Of a DNA stretch of 64,000 nt, positions 8,434 through 17,799 are shown piece by piece. Each line of letters opens with the position of its first letter. Within the stretch, counting starts at the first letter, position 1. The stretch is from the NCBI RefSeq assembly GCF_007725405.1, contig NZ_CP042163.1, forward strand, positions 2,418,001 to 2,482,000, written 5' to 3'. The DNA is from Shouchella miscanthi. Lineage in GTDB: Bacteria; Bacillota; Bacilli; Bacillales; Bacillaceae_D. The notes beneath the pieces were generated by a model. It did no database searches. It was not told the DNA's origin and worked only from the letters and a program-made list of their open reading frames with translations. A program made the translations under genes and the position numbers.

Positions 8434-11019
8434 TCATTTCTTTCTTAACTGCATTTGCCAATCGTTCACCTTTTTCATTGCTTCAAAAGGCGTGACGTGC
8501 AAAAGATCTAATTCCTGTAGCGCCTTTAAAACGCTTTGTTCTTTTTTTGTTTTCCCATTCTTTTTCTCTTCTTTTACTTGAAACAAACTTAATTGCTCCA
8601 CATCTTCGTGAGTGGAAGCAACTTCTTCGTGAACGACTGTATGCTCTTGTGTAGCCTTTGTTGGTTTTGCTTCAAACGTCGCCAACAATTCATTTGCTCG
8701 TTTTGTTACAGACTCAGGTAAGCCAGCCAGCTCTGCAACATACACACCATAGCTACGATCGGCGGCACCTTCAATAATTTGGTGCAAGAACACGACTGTA
8801 CCGTCTTCTTCAGTAGCAGACACATGGACGTTTCGTAATGTTGGAATTGACTTTGCCAGTTCCGTCAATTCATGATAATGGGTGGAGAACAACGTCTTTG
8901 CACCAATAGATTCGTGGATATACTCAATAATAGCCTGTGCTAAAGCCATCCCGTCATAAGTTGATGTTCCACGACCAATTTCGTCTAGTATAATAAGGCT
9001 ATTTTCCGTCGCCTTTGTTAAGGCATCCTTTGTTTCCATCATTTCGACCATAAATGTACTTTGGCCACTCGCTAAGTCATCAGCAGCACCAATTCTCGTA
9101 AAGATTCGATCAAAAATCGGCATTGTTGCTTGCTTAGCAGGCACAAAACTTCCGATTTGAGTTAAGATAGCGCTAAGTGCAAGCTGTCGCATATAAGTAG
9201 ATTTACCACCCATATTCGGTCCAGTAATAAGTAACATATCTCGTTCATCTGTTAAATCAATATCGTTTTCAACATATGTTCCCCGCTGAATAACCGTTTC
9301 TACCACAGGGTGTCGACCTTGAATGATATTAATTTGACGTGTTTCTGTTACAGTTGGCTTTACATACTGCTGTTTTTCGGCTACCATCGCAAAGCTTGCG
9401 AGAACGTCCATTTCGCTTATTTCTGTAGCGAGTTTTTGCAAAGAAGGCACATATTCTTGCACAACTGTACGAATATCGATAAACAATTGATACTCTAGTT
9501 CTGTGAGTGATTCTTCCGCCTCTACTATTAATGCTTCTTTCTCTTTGAGCTCAGGTGTAATATAGCGTTCTGCGTTTGTTAACGTTTGCTTACGCTCATA
9601 TCTTCCTTCTGGTAGTAGGTGCGTATTCGCTCGTGACACTTCAATATAATAACCAAAGACTTTGTTATAACCGACTTTTAATGAACGGATGCCTGTAAAT
9701 TCTCGTTCTTGCTGTTCCAGTTGTGCAATCCACTGTTTTCCATTTTTACTGGCATCACGATACCGATCAAGCTCTTCATTATAGCCATCAACAAGAATGC
9801 CGCCATCCGTTAGCGAAATAGGTGGGTCGTCCACGATACTGCTCGTTAATAATTGAACAAGGGTTCCGTACGTTTCAATCGACTGTAGCCAATTTTTATT
9901 AATCGCTAAACCGTCTAACTGGGCTTTGATATCAGGTAGCTTTTTTAACGATCGCTTTAGCTGTACAAGTTCTCTCGCATTTACACTCCCGTACGCAATA
10001 CGAGCAGCTAAACGCTCTATATCGTACACTTCTTTTAATAAATCCCGTAACGCTTCTCGTTCAAAAAAAGCATGATAAAACTGCTCAACAACCTCTTGGC
10101 GCTCTTTAATTGCTCTAGGTCGTACAAGTGGTCGATCCATCCATTGTCGCATTAAGCGCCCGCCCATCGACGTAACCGTTTGATCAATAACTGACAGGAG
10201 CGAGCCTTGCTTTTTCTTCTCTCGTAATGTCTCCACTAGTTCTAAATTTCGTTTTGCGTGAATATCCAATTTCAAATAATCATCTGTTGATAGGAATGTA
10301 GCTTGTTGAAGATGATGTAACGATTGCTTCTGCGTCTCTACTAAGTAATGAAGTAATCGATAGTATGCTTTCTGTAATACAGGATGTTTAATGTTCGTAA
10401 CTAAATGCTGATATTCTTCTAGCGGCTCTTCATGCTGCCGATAAGAAATTAAAATGGAGCGATTATGGGCGAAGGAGGCATGTAACTGCTCTTCCACTTC
10501 AATAGGCGCTACAACTTCCTTGGAGCGACTTGTAGTAATCTCTTCTAGTAGATCATCCATAGTGCCGTTAATAAGTGTGACATCACTTTCGCCAGTCGAT
10601 AAATCACATCGAGCTACTCCGTACGCACCGTCAGCAACAGCAATGGCAACAAGAAAATTGTTTTCTCTTTCTGAAAGAAGCTTGCTGTTCATGAGTGTTC
10701 CGGGAGTCAATAATTTCGTCACTTCGCGTTTAACGACTCCCTTTACCATTTTAGGGTCTTCTACTTGCTCACAAATGGCCACTTTATAGCCTTTATCAAT
10801 TAACTGTGTCATATAATTTTCAGCTGAATGATGTGGAACACCACACATTGGAATTCGATCTTCCCCTTGCCCTCTACCTGTTAGCGTAATTTCTAATTCT
10901 TTCGCTGCCGTCTGTGCGTCTTCATAGAACATTTCATAGAAGTCACCTAATCTAAAAAATAGAATCGCATCTTGATAGTGTTCTTTTATCTCTAAATATT
11001 GCTTCATCATTGGCGTCAT
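8434..11019 (-). CDS. mutS: DNA mismatch recognition ATPase MutS
   Basis: An 861-residue mismatch sensor. The mismatch-binding motif GDFYEMF lies at about residues 25-31 and the P-loop GPNMGGKST at about 601-609. Walker B LIILDEIGRGTSTYDG and the dimer-contact STHYHEL follow. The C-terminal region carries QLSLF, a beta-clamp-binding motif. It is the first gene of the mutS-mutL-methyltransferase-miaA-hfq transcription unit. The start ATG has GGAGG 10 bases upstream. Confidence 0.98.
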   Translation of the reverse strand: MTPMMKQYLEIKEHYQDAILFFRLGDFYEMFYEDAQTAAKELEITLTGRGQGEDRIPMCGVPHHSAENYMTQLIDKGYKVAICEQVEDPKMVKGVVKREVTKLLTPGTLMNSKLLSERENNFLVAIAVADGAYGVARCDLSTGESDVTLINGTMDDLLEEITTSRSKEVVAPIEVEEQLHASFAHNRSILISYRQHEEPLEEYQHLVTNIKHPVLQKAYYRLLHYLVETQKQSLHHLQQATFLSTDDYLKLDIHAKRNLELVETLREKKKQGSLLSVIDQTVTSMGGRLMRQWMDRPLVRPRAIKERQEVVEQFYHAFFEREALRDLLKEVYDIERLAARIAYGSVNARELVQLKRSLKKLPDIKAQLDGLAINKNWLQSIETYGTLVQLLTSSIVDDPPISLTDGGILVDGYNEELDRYRDASKNGKQWIAQLEQQEREFTGIRSLKVGYNKVFGYYIEVSRANTHLLPEGRYERKQTLTNAERYITPELKEKEALIVEAEESLTELEYQLFIDIRTVVQEYVPSLQKLATEISEMDVLASFAMVAEKQQYVKPTVTETRQINIIQGRHPVVETVIQRGTYVENDIDLTDERDMLLITGPNMGGKSTYMRQLALSAILTQIGSFVPAKQATMPIFDRIFTRIGAADDLASGQSTFMVEMMETKDALTKATENSLIILDEIGRGTSTYDGMALAQAIIEYIHESIGAKTLFSTHYHELTELAKSIPTLRNVHVSATEEDGTVVFLHQIIEGAADRSYGVYVAELAGLPESVTKRANELLATFEAKPTKATQEHTVVHEEVASTHEDVEQLSLFQVKEEKKNGKTKKEQSVLKALQELDLLHVTPFEAMKKVNDWQMQLRKK

Positions 11020-11056
11020 TCTAAACGTGCCTCCGTTAATCCTAAAATCTTACGTC

Positions 11057-11065
11057 ATTATATCA
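11057..11065 (-). promoter_or_regulatory. Extended -10 promoter of mutS
   Basis: TGATATAAT on the minus strand is a perfect TATAAT with an upstream TG. No good -35 lies at 17 bases, which is common for extended -10 promoters. The start point would fall about 30 bases before the mutS ATG. Confidence 0.55.
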
Positions 11066-11092
11066 TAGTAAAGGCTGTCCCTTCATTCAAGA

Positions 11093-11124
11093 AAAAAAAA
11101 GCCAGCTGTATCATTCAGCTTGGC
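11093..11124 (-). terminator. Terminator of cotE
   Basis: GCCAAGCTG pairs with CAGCTGGC with one bulged A and is followed by a run of T on the minus strand. It starts right at the cotE stop codon. Confidence 0.8.
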
Positions 11125-11700
11125 TTAGGATTTATCGACTTCTTCTTGTAAAAAATTCGGATCAATTTGCTCATAATCATCATCGGATAGGTCTCTGCCT
11201 AAAGCATCTAGTGGATACTCTTCAATCACTCCTTCAGGGTTGACTGCAACAGCTACTTTTGTTTCCCCGATACATTCTACTACAAACTCTCGTTCTACTT
11301 GAACATCAACGGAATGGCCATTTTCACTAATGACTGCCTCTAACGTGTTTGGTTGTTGTACAGCTTTTGCAACAACGTCAAGTTCTTCAGAAATGACATT
11401 CTCATCTTTCATCGATAAAGGAACAATGTCGGTGTAAGAAACGGTTTGAGTGGCTACCTCTGTTTTTGTATTATTTCCGTATGAATACCAGACATTAATA
11501 TCGTACGTTCCGCTTACTTCAATGTTGTCTCCGCGTTTCTTTGCACTATAGGTATGATTAATGATCCAACACCCTAAAATACTTGACGGACGTTCTGTCG
11601 GTCGAATATGATGAGTAGCTTCTGAAAATTTCCGTCCTTTTCCACAGACCGCTTTCGTAATAATTTCACGATAACTTGATGAACTTCTTGGATCTGCCAT
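11125..11700 (-). CDS. cotE: Outer spore coat morphogenetic protein CotE
   Basis: Forms the shell that anchors outer-coat proteins around the forespore, and is made in the mother cell. The 191 residues align with B. subtilis CotE in YREIITKAVCGKGRKF, PSSILGCWIINH, YDINVWYSYGNNTKTEV and EREFVVE. The acidic tail ends in a short DPNFLQEE motif like that of B. subtilis (INPEFL). An N-terminal ADPRSSSS extension precedes YREII. GGAGGG, 6 bases upstream, fixes the start at MADPR rather than the ATG six codons earlier. The leader carries a sporulation-type -10 and a large hairpin. Confidence 0.96.
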   Translation of the reverse strand: MADPRSSSSYREIITKAVCGKGRKFSEATHHIRPTERPSSILGCWIINHTYSAKKRGDNIEVSGTYDINVWYSYGNNTKTEVATQTVSYTDIVPLSMKDENVISEELDVVAKAVQQPNTLEAVISENGHSVDVQVEREFVVECIGETKVAVAVNPEGVIEEYPLDALGRDLSDDDYEQIDPNFLQEEVDKS

Positions 11701-11725
11701 CCTGTTCCCTCCATTCACAATTCAC

Positions 11726-11772
11726 CTAAAGCCTAAGCAGCCAGCACTCTTTATCCGCTCCGCGGGCTTTAG
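11726..11772 (-). other. Imperfect long hairpin in cotE leader
   Basis: CTAAAGCC (11726-11733) is complementary to GGCTTTAG (11765-11772). Inner pairs GC/GC and AGC/GCT support an imperfect stem of 14-16 bp. It lies between the candidate start point and the ribosome binding site, with no T run, so a regulatory or stabilising leader is more likely than a terminator. Confidence 0.4.
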
Positions 11773-11788
11773 ATACACGCTTCTCTAT

Positions 11789-11797
11789 TAAGCTATG
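11789..11797 (-). promoter_or_regulatory. Candidate sporulation -10 element for cotE
   Basis: CATAGCTTA fits the sigma-K -10 pattern CATAnnnTA and partly the sigma-E pattern. No AC dinucleotide lies at 16-17 bases upstream, so the assignment is weak. B. subtilis cotE uses sigma-E and sigma-K promoters. Confidence 0.3.
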
Positions 11798-11822
11798 TGC
11801 ACGATGACTTGTTTAGACCATG

Positions 11823-11855
11823 AAAAAACACCCTAACGAAATAATTAGGGTGTTT
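11823..11855 (-). terminator. Terminator of ricA
   Basis: AAACACCCTAA pairs perfectly with TTAGGGTGTTT across an 8-base loop, with a T run on the minus strand. It begins 6 bases after the ricA stop. Confidence 0.85.
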
Positions 11856-11860
11856 CTAGG

Positions 11861-12280
11861 TTAGCAACGATGAAAGGGACTTTTCGTCGTTGTACCGCGC
11901 ATGACGTCTCCATCCATGGAACGAATAATTTCATCTGTTACACGTTTTGAAACGGTATTGGTTATAACTTGTAGTAGCTCATTCACTTCAATTTGACTAC
12001 GTTTAAATTCTTGAACCAGCGGAATGTCATCAATTTGATTATGAAGTTCATCTATTTTTGCTTCTACTTCTTTCATTGCTTCTAGTTTACCGTAATGGCG
12101 TAAATTAACAGCTTCCTTTTGGTGCTTTTTAATCTCAGCGATCATCTCTTGAACACGCAAATGTTCATTGATTTTCTTTTCTGCTCGTTTAAAGAAATCA
12201 ACCTCTTCTGTTTGCGCAAGCATCGTTGCCAGTTCTTTTGCTTTTTCCCGAATGTCTTTTCGTGTATACAGTGTGCTCAT
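11861..12280 (-). CDS. ricA: RicA/YmcA, Y-complex regulatory protein
   Basis: A small helical protein of the YlbF/YmcA family. With RicF and RicT it forms a complex that steers RNase Y and influences biofilm formation, competence and sporulation in B. subtilis. 139 residues, with EEVDFFKRAE, KQ/KHQKEAVNLRHY and IPLVQEFKRSQIEVN matching YmcA. The only cysteine is the last residue, Cys139; the B. subtilis protein has several C-terminal cysteines linked to Fe-S binding. Its ATG overlaps the miaB stop by one base (TAATG), so the two are translationally coupled. RNase Y, its partner, is encoded 4 kb away in this window. Confidence 0.92.
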   Translation of the reverse strand: MSTLYTRKDIREKAKELATMLAQTEEVDFFKRAEKKINEHLRVQEMIAEIKKHQKEAVNLRHYGKLEAMKEVEAKIDELHNQIDDIPLVQEFKRSQIEVNELLQVITNTVSKRVTDEIIRSMDGDVMRGTTTKSPFHRC

Positions 12281-13842
12281 TACACACGCACCTCCGCTGT
12301 TTCAATCATTTTTCCATTAAGAGACCATGTTTTAGCCTCTGTCACTTGAATATAGACAATCTCACCAATAACGGACTTAGGACCGACAAAGTTTACTAAT
12401 CGATTTGTTCGCGTTCTTCCAGCTAATACATCAGGGTTTTTCTTACTTTCACCTTCAACAAGAACTTCGACTACTTTATCTTGATAATCTAAGTTGCGCT
12501 TCTCAGATATGCTGTTTACAAGAGCATTCAAACGTGCCAGACGTTTCTTTTTTGTTTCCATCGGTACATTATCTTCCATTCGTGCAGCAGGCGTGCCTTC
12601 ACGAGGAGAATAAATATACGTAAAAGCTGCATCAAACTGCATCTCTTCAACAAGTGATAACATGTCTTCGAATTGTTCCTCAGTTTCATTTGGGAAACCA
12701 ACAATTAAATCCGTTGTAAACGAAGCATTAGGAATGGCTTCTTTAATTTTGCTTGCGAGGGTCACGTATTGCTCTCGTGAGTACTTTCTTCCCATCAGTT
12801 TTAAAATCTCAGTATTTCCATGTTGAACAGGTAAATGAATATGTTCAACTAAGTTTCCACCTTGAGCCAAAACCTCAATTAAATGATCATCAAAGTCTCT
12901 TGGATGACTTGTCGTAAACCGAACACGAGGTATGTCGATTTTATGAATTGCATCCATTAGTTCTCCAAGACCACCGTAATCACCAGGAAGATCTTTACCG
13001 TAAGCGTTAACGTTTTGCCCTAGTAATGTTACTTCTTTGTACCCCTGACGAGCTAAGTCACGAACTTCATTTATAATATCCTCTGGCAAACGACTTCGTT
13101 CTTTTCCTCGTGTATAAGGCACAATACAGTACGTACAGAATTTATCGCAACCGTACATGATGTTTACCCAAGCTTGCGTTTTATTTTGACGTTTTCGTGG
13201 CATATTTTCCACAACATCGCCCTCTTTTGACCATACTTCAACGACCATTTCTTTTCCAAAAATGGCTCCTTGTAAAAGAGTAGGCAAGCGGTGAATGTTA
13301 TGCGTACCAAAAATCAAATCAATGTGCTGATGTTTCTGTAGAATGCGGCTAACAACCGATTCTTCTTGTGACATACAGCCACAAACACCAATAATGAGCT
13401 CGGGTTTCTCTAATTTTAAAGGCTTTAAATGACCAATCTCTCCAAACACTTTGTTTTCTGCGTTTTCACGAATGGCACATGTGTTAAGAAGAATAACATC
13501 CGCTTCAGTCGTTTCGGTTGTTTCTTCGAAGCCCATTTCTACTAGCATCCCTGACATATTCTCTGAATCGTGTACGTTCATTTGGCAACCATATGTACGA
13601 ATCAGGAATTTTTTTCCCTTTCCGAGATTGGCCAACTCCGCTGGAACAATATGATCTGGTCGAATCACTTGAACTTCTTCACGCTTGCGTTTGCGACCAG
13701 AGCGATAGTTCGGTTGGTCATAAATTGTAATATCTCTACCTTTTATTTTGACTACCTTTTTTTCATCATCTTCTGATATAATCCGTGCATCACTAAAATC
13801 AAAGTAATGGCTGTAATCTTTCGCCTTCTTTTGATCAGACAT
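12280..13842 (-). CDS. miaB: tRNA-2-methylthio-N6-dimethylallyladenosine synthase MiaB
   Basis: A radical-SAM methylthiotransferase acting on i6A37 tRNA, the product of MiaA. The N-terminal UPF0004 domain carries the auxiliary-cluster cysteines ([21 protein letters not shown]). The radical-SAM core has [17 protein letters not shown], matching CxxxCxxC, and a C-terminal TRAM domain ends the protein. The 520 residues include a charged extension of about 70 residues before FLIRTYGCQ, as in Bacillus. AAAGGAG about 9 bases upstream supports this start over an in-frame start 32 codons earlier. Confidence 0.97.
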   Translation of the reverse strand: MSDQKKAKDYSHYFDFSDARIISEDDEKKVVKIKGRDITIYDQPNYRSGRKRKREEVQVIRPDHIVPAELANLGKGKKFLIRTYGCQMNVHDSENMSGMLVEMGFEETTETTEADVILLNTCAIRENAENKVFGEIGHLKPLKLEKPELIIGVCGCMSQEESVVSRILQKHQHIDLIFGTHNIHRLPTLLQGAIFGKEMVVEVWSKEGDVVENMPRKRQNKTQAWVNIMYGCDKFCTYCIVPYTRGKERSRLPEDIINEVRDLARQGYKEVTLLGQNVNAYGKDLPGDYGGLGELMDAIHKIDIPRVRFTTSHPRDFDDHLIEVLAQGGNLVEHIHLPVQHGNTEILKLMGRKYSREQYVTLASKIKEAIPNASFTTDLIVGFPNETEEQFEDMLSLVEEMQFDAAFTYIYSPREGTPAARMEDNVPMETKKKRLARLNALVNSISEKRNLDYQDKVVEVLVEGESKKNPDVLAGRTRTNRLVNFVGPKSVIGEIVYIQVTEAKTWSLNGKMIETAEVRV

Positions 13843-13884
13843 TTCTATTGCTCTCCTTTCGTGCCAACAATCCATTCCCTCCAT

Positions 13885-13913
13885 ATTATACGTGGCAAAG
13901 CGGTAGAACACAA
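13885..13913 (-). promoter_or_regulatory. Predicted sigma-A promoter of miaB-ricA
   Basis: A perfect TATAAT -10 (13885-13890) lies 17 bases from TTGTGT (13908-13913). The -35 is poor, the -10 is strong. It is about 40 bases before the miaB start. Confidence 0.55.
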
Positions 13914-14017
13914 TGACAACCGTTCTTTTCCTCTTCATTCGAGCTTCATGCGCATAATTTCTGTCACTTGATCATTGATTAATAGTAATCGTGCACACAT
14001 CATTGGAGGGATCTACG

Positions 14018-14824
14018 ATGATAACCATTCAAGATAAACCGTTAAATACATCTTCATTACCAGCTTTATCCCAAATCGAAACAGCTATCATTCAAAGTTT
14101 GGCTAGTCAAAGCGTTTCCTACAACTACGCATCTTTACAAGAGTTGAGCTTCGAACTAGCGTTACGAAAACACACGATTCACGCTTCTATTAGTTTGTTG
14201 CAAAGCGGGGCTCGTTTTGAATCGTTTATGCGCTCAACTTGTAATCCACGCTTTTGGAGACGAATGCCTAATGGTGCTTTTCAATTAAATCCTTATGTTC
14301 GTCCATCTGATGCCATCGAGGATATTTTTCAAAATGGGCAGCTGTATGGCTTTGAGTGCGCAACGGCCATTATTATTATTTTTTATAAAGCAGTGAAAGA
14401 CTCCATTGATCAACAATCCTTTGACCAATTGTTTCAGCAACTCTATTTATATTCTTGGGAACATGATGAAGATTTGCAGTTAGAAACACGAGCAGGAACA
14501 GACTACGTAATTGGTGACTGTCTTTACTTTGATAATCCTGATTTTGCACCTCAGCACTCAGTATGGCGGGGAGAAAATGTTATTAAGCTTAATGATAATT
14601 TATACTATGGTCATGGAATTGCCATTCGCACGTCTGAAGAAATCATTTATCATTTGAATCAAATGCGACGTCCTGGCGCAACTACCACGGCTCATTTACT
14701 TCCTCAAGTAACACGGTTAAACTTTACATTTGTGCGTACCTTTTCAAGCAATGGGTATACACCAAGAACGTCTCTTGATTCTGCGGTTACCATTCAAACC
14801 GGCAACCAAACAAGATTATCGTAA
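14018..14824 (+). CDS. tgl: Spore coat protein-glutamine gamma-glutamyltransferase Tgl
   Basis: A transglutaminase that cross-links coat proteins such as GerQ in the maturing spore. The 268 residues carry the catalytic Cys114 in YGFECATA, plus the downstream GDCLYFDNPDF, WRGENVI (catalytic Glu) and YYGHGI (catalytic His) segments of B. subtilis Tgl. GGAGGG, 7 bases upstream, supports the ATG chosen over an in-frame ATG 9 codons earlier. It diverges from miaB and converges on spoVS. A sigma-K promoter is expected, but I did not find a convincing CATAnnnTA element in the 80 bases upstream. Confidence 0.95.
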   Translation: MITIQDKPLNTSSLPALSQIETAIIQSLASQSVSYNYASLQELSFELALRKHTIHASISLLQSGARFESFMRSTCNPRFWRRMPNGAFQLNPYVRPSDAIEDIFQNGQLYGFECATAIIIIFYKAVKDSIDQQSFDQLFQQLYLYSWEHDEDLQLETRAGTDYVIGDCLYFDNPDFAPQHSVWRGENVIKLNDNLYYGHGIAIRTSEEIIYHLNQMRRPGATTTAHLLPQVTRLNFTFVRTFSSNGYTPRTSLDSAVTIQTGNQTRLS

Positions 14825-14826
14825 AA

Positions 14827-14865
14827 AAAAATAGAGAAGGTGTCATGGACACCTTCTCTATTTTT
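14827..14865. terminator. Bidirectional terminator between tgl and spoVS
   Basis: A perfect 18-bp stem, from AAAAATAGAGAAGG...GTC to its complement, closes around ATG. A and T runs on both sides serve the two convergent genes. Confidence 0.93.
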
Positions 14866-15124
14866 AACGCGGTTCAATAATTAGCTTAATAGCCGTTCGC
14901 TCTTCCCCTTCAATCTCTATATCCGTAAATGCCGGAATACAAACGAGATCAATTCCACTCGGGGCGACAAATCCTCTCGCAATGGCAACTGCTTTTATGG
15001 ACTGATTGAGTGCGCCTGCACCAATCGCTTGAATCTCTGCGGCACCTCTCTCACGAATAACGCCTGCCAAAGCTCCTGCTACTGAATTTGGTGTCGATTT
15101 TGCTGATACTTTTAACACTTCCAT
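14864..15124 (-). CDS. spoVS: Stage V sporulation protein S
   Basis: An 86-residue Alba-like, probable nucleic-acid-binding protein, nearly identical across spore formers. MEVLKVSAKSTPNSVAGALAGV and the IQAIGAGALNQSIKAVAIARG segment are diagnostic. In B. subtilis it affects septation and coat assembly. AAGGAGGGG lies 5 bases before the ATG. An imperfect hairpin (about 15168-15213) lies between ymdB and spoVS. In B. subtilis tdh-kbl follow; here tgl does. Confidence 0.97.
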   Translation of the reverse strand: MEVLKVSAKSTPNSVAGALAGVIRERGAAEIQAIGAGALNQSIKAVAIARGFVAPSGIDLVCIPAFTDIEIEGEERTAIKLIIEPR

Positions 15125-15237
15125 TTCTACCCCTCCTTAAGCAAATAACAGTTCGATCAATTCAAAATCGAATAGATGATGTCTAACAGGCTATCTGCCT
15201 TATTACATCTATATTTGCTTAGAGGGACAGATATGCC

Positions 15238-16029
15238 TTAATAAATGGTTTGCTCGTCCGTTCGAGTAATTCTCTTAATGCTCGTTGCGTTCATCGTCTT
15301 ATCGTTTATTGTAATGATGCATGCATTTAACTGTCTTTTTCCTTCTGCTACTTCAAATCGAACAGGCATACTTGTTAGAAATTTATGCAGCACAGCATGA
15401 CGATCCATTCCTAAAATTCCATCAAGAGGACCTGTCATACCAACATCTGATAAATACGCTGTCCCTTGAGGAAGAATTCGCTCATCAGCCGTTTGCACAT
15501 GTGTGTGTGTGCCAATTACTGCACTCACCCGACCATCTAAATACCAGCCCATCGCTTGTTTTTCGCTCGTTGTTTCAGCATGAAAGTCTACGAAAATGAC
15601 ATCTGCTTCACCATTCATTTCTGCTAAAATGTCATCAACTTTTTTAAACGGACAATCAACTGGGTTCATAAACGTTCGTCCAATTAAATTAATCACAGCT
15701 AACTTTACTTGATTAATTTGAATGATTCGATAGCCAACTCCTGGTGTCCCTTCAGGATAATTGGCTGGTCGAACAAGAGCCGTTGCATCTTCGATAAACG
15801 AAAAAATCTCTTTCTTATCCCAAGAATGATTTCCAAGTGTCACAGCCTGCGCACCTTCAGCTAAAAAACCTTTGTAAATTTTTTCGGTAATCCCTTTTCC
15901 ATGAGCCGCATTTTCGCCATTTATAATTGTCACCGTCGGCTTATATTCTTGCTTTAACCCTTTTATATGTTCAGTGATCATTTCTCTACCAGGAGAACCA
16001 ACAACATCACCAATAAATAAAATCTTCAA
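15238..16029 (-). CDS. ymdB: YmdB, 2',3'-cyclic-nucleotide phosphodiesterase
   Basis: A metallophosphoesterase of the YmdB/DR1281 family that controls biofilm versus motility genes in B. subtilis. Metal ligands are visible in FIGDVVGSPGR, INGENAAHGKGI, TLGNHSWD, VDFHAETTSEKQA and IGTHTHVQTAD. 263 residues, the usual length. The start is TTG with AGGGG upstream, set by alignment at MKILFIGDV. It follows rny after 53 bases; the rny terminator lies between them, so ymdB may rely on read-through or its own promoter. Confidence 0.95.
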   Translation of the reverse strand: MKILFIGDVVGSPGREMITEHIKGLKQEYKPTVTIINGENAAHGKGITEKIYKGFLAEGAQAVTLGNHSWDKKEIFSFIEDATALVRPANYPEGTPGVGYRIIQINQVKLAVINLIGRTFMNPVDCPFKKVDDILAEMNGEADVIFVDFHAETTSEKQAMGWYLDGRVSAVIGTHTHVQTADERILPQGTAYLSDVGMTGPLDGILGMDRHAVLHKFLTSMPVRFEVAEGKRQLNACIITINDKTMNATSIKRITRTDEQTIY

Positions 16030-16060
16030 AAAACCCCTACTTTCCTTTTGATTTACAAAA

Positions 16061-16088
16061 AAATAAAGTGGCTTTCGCCACTTTATTT
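16061..16088 (-). terminator. Terminator-like hairpin after rny
   Basis: AAATAAAGTGGC pairs perfectly with GCCACTTTATTT around TTTC, and overlaps the rny stop codon. The minus-strand T run is short, so read-through to ymdB is plausible. Confidence 0.7.
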
Positions 16089-17660
16089 AGCATATTCAAC
16101 TGCACGAGTTTCACGAATGACAGTAACACGTATATGTCCTGGATAATCTAGCTCTTGCTCAATCTTCTTCGTAATATCTCTAGCAAGACTGTGAGCTAGT
16201 GCGTCATCCACCACATCCGGTCTTACCATAATGCGTACCTCTCGACCGGCTTGAATCGCAAACGTCTTTTCAACACCATCAAATGATTCAGAGATCTCTT
16301 CTAGCTTCTCTAATCTTCGAATGTATGTTTCGAGGGTTTCACGTCTAGCACCAGGTCGAGCAGCTGATAATGCATCTGCTGCTGCAACAAGAGTGGAAAT
16401 AATGGATGTCGCTTCTACATCGCCGTGATGTGAAGCAATCGAGTTGATCACAACCGGATGCTCCTTGTATTTCGTCGCAAGCTCAACACCAATTTCAACA
16501 TGGCTTCCTTCCACTTCATGATCAATTGCTTTTCCAATGTCGTGCAATAAACCTGCACGCTTCGCTAGTTTAACATCCTCACCAAGTTCGGCAGCCATTA
16601 AGCCTGTCAAATGAGCGACTTCCATTGAATGTTTTAAGACATTTTGACCATAGCTTGTGCGGAAACGAAGTCGACCTAAAATCTTTATCAAATCAGGATG
16701 AAGACCATGAACGCCTACTTCAAATGTTGTTTGTTCACCATATTCGCGTATCGTTTCATCGACTTCTCTTCTTGATTTATCGACCATTTCTTCAATTCGA
16801 GCTGGATGAATTCGACCGTCTTGCACAAGTTTCTCTAACGCAGACCGCGCAATTTCACGACGAATTGGATCAAAGCCAGAAAGAATAACCGCTTCCGGTG
16901 TGTCATCAATAATTAAATCAATACCTGTCAACGTCTCTAAGGCTCGAATGTTACGACCTTCGCGTCCGATAATGCGGCCTTTCATTTCGTCGTTCGGCAG
17001 ATTCACTACTGAAACCGTTGTTTCGGCAACATGATCCGCTGAGCAACGTTGAATAGCGAGAGAAAGAATTTCTTTCGATCGCTTGTCCGCCGTTTCTTTT
17101 GCTTCAGCTAACTTTTCTTTAATGAGAATTGCTGACTCTTGAGCTACTTCTTGCTCAACTTCTTGGCGTATAATCATTCGTGCTTCTTCTCGGCTTAAGC
17201 CAGACACCCGCTCTAATTCTTGTTTTTGGTCCAGCAGCAGCTGGCTCATTTTACTTTCCATCTCTTCAACTTGTCGTTGTTTTTTGGCGAGAGATTCCTC
17301 TCGTTTTTCTAATGACTCTTCTTTCTTATCGAGAGTTTCACTTTTCCGATCTAGAATCTCTTCTTTTTGAACCAAACGATGCTCTTGTTTCTGAATCTCA
17401 TTTCTTCGCTCACGTACGTCGCGTTCTGCATCACTTCTTAGCTTGTGAACCTCGTCTTTTACTTCGAGAATCGCTTCTTTTTTGTTCGTTTCTGCTTCAC
17501 GCGTCGCATCATCAATGATTTGCTTTGCTGCTTGCTCCGCACTTGAAATTTTCCGTTCAGCGATTGATTTTCGAACAAGATATCCAACAACTGCAAAAAC
17601 TACAGAGAAAGCAAGTACAATGAGGCTTAGAACCAAGAGATTTAATTCAATGCTTGGCAT
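16083..17660 (-). CDS. rny: Ribonuclease Y
   Basis: The membrane-anchored endoribonuclease that starts much mRNA decay in Bacillus. The order is: N-terminal membrane helix (about residues 5-27), a long charged coiled coil (about 30-205), a KH domain with [13 protein letters not shown], then an HD domain with [12 protein letters not shown]. 525 residues against about 520 in B. subtilis. GGAGGTG fixes the ATG at MPSIELN. A near-consensus promoter and a structured leader of about 100 bases precede it. Its regulator RicA and other decay enzymes (PNPase, RNase J2) are also in this window. Confidence 0.97.
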   Translation of the reverse strand: MPSIELNLLVLSLIVLAFSVVFAVVGYLVRKSIAERKISSAEQAAKQIIDDATREAETNKKEAILEVKDEVHKLRSDAERDVRERRNEIQKQEHRLVQKEEILDRKSETLDKKEESLEKREESLAKKQRQVEEMESKMSQLLLDQKQELERVSGLSREEARMIIRQEVEQEVAQESAILIKEKLAEAKETADKRSKEILSLAIQRCSADHVAETTVSVVNLPNDEMKGRIIGREGRNIRALETLTGIDLIIDDTPEAVILSGFDPIRREIARSALEKLVQDGRIHPARIEEMVDKSRREVDETIREYGEQTTFEVGVHGLHPDLIKILGRLRFRTSYGQNVLKHSMEVAHLTGLMAAELGEDVKLAKRAGLLHDIGKAIDHEVEGSHVEIGVELATKYKEHPVVINSIASHHGDVEATSIISTLVAAADALSAARPGARRETLETYIRRLEKLEEISESFDGVEKTFAIQAGREVRIMVRPDVVDDALAHSLARDITKKIEQELDYPGHIRVTVIRETRAVEYAK

Positions 17661-17720
17661 CGTTACACCTCCCTTGCTATCCAATTGTTGGTTTAAATGT
17701 TTCACATTTGTTAATCAATA

Positions 17721-17734
17721 ATGAATATATTCAT
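17721..17734. repeat. 14-bp palindrome in rny leader
   Basis: ATGAATATATTCAT is a perfect palindrome. Further short stems (GATAC/GTATC and AAATG/CATTT) flank it in the same leader. Function unknown. Confidence 0.4.
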
Positions 17735-17770
17735 AAAAATTCAACCGTGATACATTGTGTATCATCCATT

Positions 17771-17799
17771 ATTTTACGCTTCACATCTTTTAATGTCAA
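17771..17799 (-). promoter_or_regulatory. Strong sigma-A promoter of rny
   Basis: TTGACA (17794-17799) is a perfect -35 and TAAAAT (17771-17776) is the -10, with 17 bases between. The -35 overlaps the stop codon of the upstream ATPase gene, so rny has a transcript independent of the Rad50-like operon. Confidence 0.8.

Noticed and set aside
15168-15213. Hairpin between ymdB and spoVS as a terminator
   Set aside because: The stem is imperfect and no T run follows on the minus strand; noted only as possible leader structure.
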